From Pseudarthrobacter sp. (GTDB lineage Bacteria > Actinomycetota > Actinomycetes > Actinomycetales > Micrococcaceae), in contig JABFWC010000292.1 in the NCBI GenBank assembly GCA_013362385.1, positions 1 to 5,946 of the forward strand: a DNA stretch of 5,946 nucleotides. The letters run 5' to 3'. A program made the translations under genes and the position numbers. The notes beneath the pieces are model-generated. The model was given only the letters and a program-made list of their open reading frames with translations, was not told the DNA's origin and searched no databases. Within the stretch, counting starts at the first letter, position 1. Each line of letters starts with the position of its first letter. Shown here in pieces: positions 5,569 through 5,946 of this stretch.

Positions 5569-5946
5569 GTGGTTCCGCTTCAGCTTGAAGGCCGGACCGT
5601 GGTGGTGACCGGGGCGGGCCAGGGCCAGGGCGCTGCCGAGGCGCGCCTGCTGGCGGGGGCGGGGGCGCGGGTTATCGCCACGGACCTGGCAGGCACGCCA
5701 GCAGCATGGGAGGTGCCGCGGTCCTCCGGTGAGCTGGTGTACAGGCAGCTGGATGTCAGCGATGCTTCGGCCTGGGCCGCACTTGCCGCATGGATCGTCG
5801 GCCGCGGCTGGCAAGTGGACGGGCTGGTCAACAACGCCGGCATCACCCAGCGCAGCCGGTTGCTCGATGCCTCCGTGACGGACCTGCAGAAAGTGTATGA
5901 GGTGAACGTCGCCGGCAGCCTGCTGGGAATCCAGGCACTCGCACCG
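5569..5946 (+). CDS. Short-chain dehydrogenase/reductase (SDR), N-terminal part, cut by the window end
   Basis: The frame is open from GTG 5569, one base after the preceding TAG (5565-5567), to the end of the window, giving 126 residues. A GGGA at 5559-5562 is a possible weak ribosome site. The start gives MVPLQLEGRTVVVTG, the normal distance to the Rossmann motif of classical SDRs. Visible motifs are TGAGQGQG (residues 14-21, TGxxxGxG cofactor loop), Asp39 at the end of the second strand (typical of NAD(H) rather than NADP(H) use), LDVS (61-64), NNAG (88-91) and the catalytic-tetrad Asn113 in VNVAG. The catalytic Ser and YxxxK lie beyond the window. SDRs in aromatic operons typically oxidise or reduce an alcohol, diol or semialdehyde intermediate. 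One-base spacing from the FAH gene suggests translational coupling and membership of the same operon. The substrate is unknown. Confidence 0.92.
   Translation, partial: MVPLQLEGRTVVVTGAGQGQGAAEARLLAGAGARVIATDLAGTPAAWEVPRSSGELVYRQLDVSDASAWAALAAWIVGRGWQVDGLVNNAGITQRSRLLDASVTDLQKVYEVNVAGSLLGIQALAP
5611..5630 (+). other. Four-run G-rich motif (possible G-quadruplex) in the SDR gene
   Basis: Four G-runs of at least three bases (5611-5614, 5616-5618, 5622-5624, 5628-5630) are separated by loops C, CCA and CCA on the coding strand, matching the usual G3+ N1-7 quadruplex rule. It encodes the glycine-rich cofactor loop, with a repeated GGCCAG for Gly-Gln-Gly-Gln. It may be only a by-product of Gly and Gln codons in GC-rich DNA. 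Confidence 0.45.

Noticed and set aside
5571..5598. Imperfect hairpin just after the SDR start (GGT, CCG, CTTCA paired with TGAAG, CGG, ACC)
   Set aside because: It needs two bulges, and comparable weak stems can be drawn elsewhere, for example just after ATG 4569. Not clearly above background for GC-rich DNA.

Overview
The window is a dense run of seven genes, all on the + strand. It is GC-rich (roughly two thirds G+C by eye) with GC-rich third codon positions, GTG as well as ATG starts, and 4-base start/stop overlaps. This suggests a high-GC actinobacterium, and the proteins read like those of soil Arthrobacter-type Micrococcaceae. That placement is inference, since no marker gene is present. 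Both ends are cut: the first gene lacks its 5' part and the last lacks its 3' part.

Layout: (1) 3-296, C-terminal end of a VOC-type extradiol ring-cleavage dioxygenase; (2) 303-1265, fumarylacetoacetate hydrolase (FAH) family protein of the FAHD1/isomerase-hydrolase type; (3) 1262-2302, cyclase-family (kynurenine formamidase/isatin hydrolase-like) hydrolase, GTG start overlapping the previous stop; (4) 2357-3481, FAD-dependent aromatic-ring monooxygenase with its own strong ribosome binding site; (5) 3478-4557, ACMSD-like amidohydrolase/decarboxylase, ATG overlapping the previous stop; (6) 4569-5567, a second and different FAH protein with fumarylacetoacetase-type active-site residues; (7) 5569-5946, N-terminal half of a short-chain dehydrogenase. 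The only non-coding stretch longer than about 11 bases is 2303-2356.

Together the genes look like one catabolic operon for an aromatic compound. A flavin monooxygenase would prepare the ring (hydroxylation, possibly decarboxylating), the extradiol dioxygenase would open it, and two FAH enzymes, an ACMSD-like decarboxylase, a metal-dependent hydrolase and a dehydrogenase would process the ring-opened product toward central metabolism. The substrate cannot be read from the sequence. The combination of a KynB-family hydrolase, a flavin hydroxylase, a ring-cleavage dioxygenase and an ACMSD-like enzyme resembles the oxidative kynurenine/anthranilate routes, but the paired FAH enzymes and the VOC dioxygenase do not fit the textbook pathway. 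This is the best candidate here for an undescribed system.

Two exact inverted repeats lie just inside the 5' ends of the two genes that overlap their upstream neighbour (1295-1323 and 3487-3502) and are the main non-coding signals. No tRNA, rRNA, CRISPR array, insertion sequence, transcription terminator or convincing promoter was seen.
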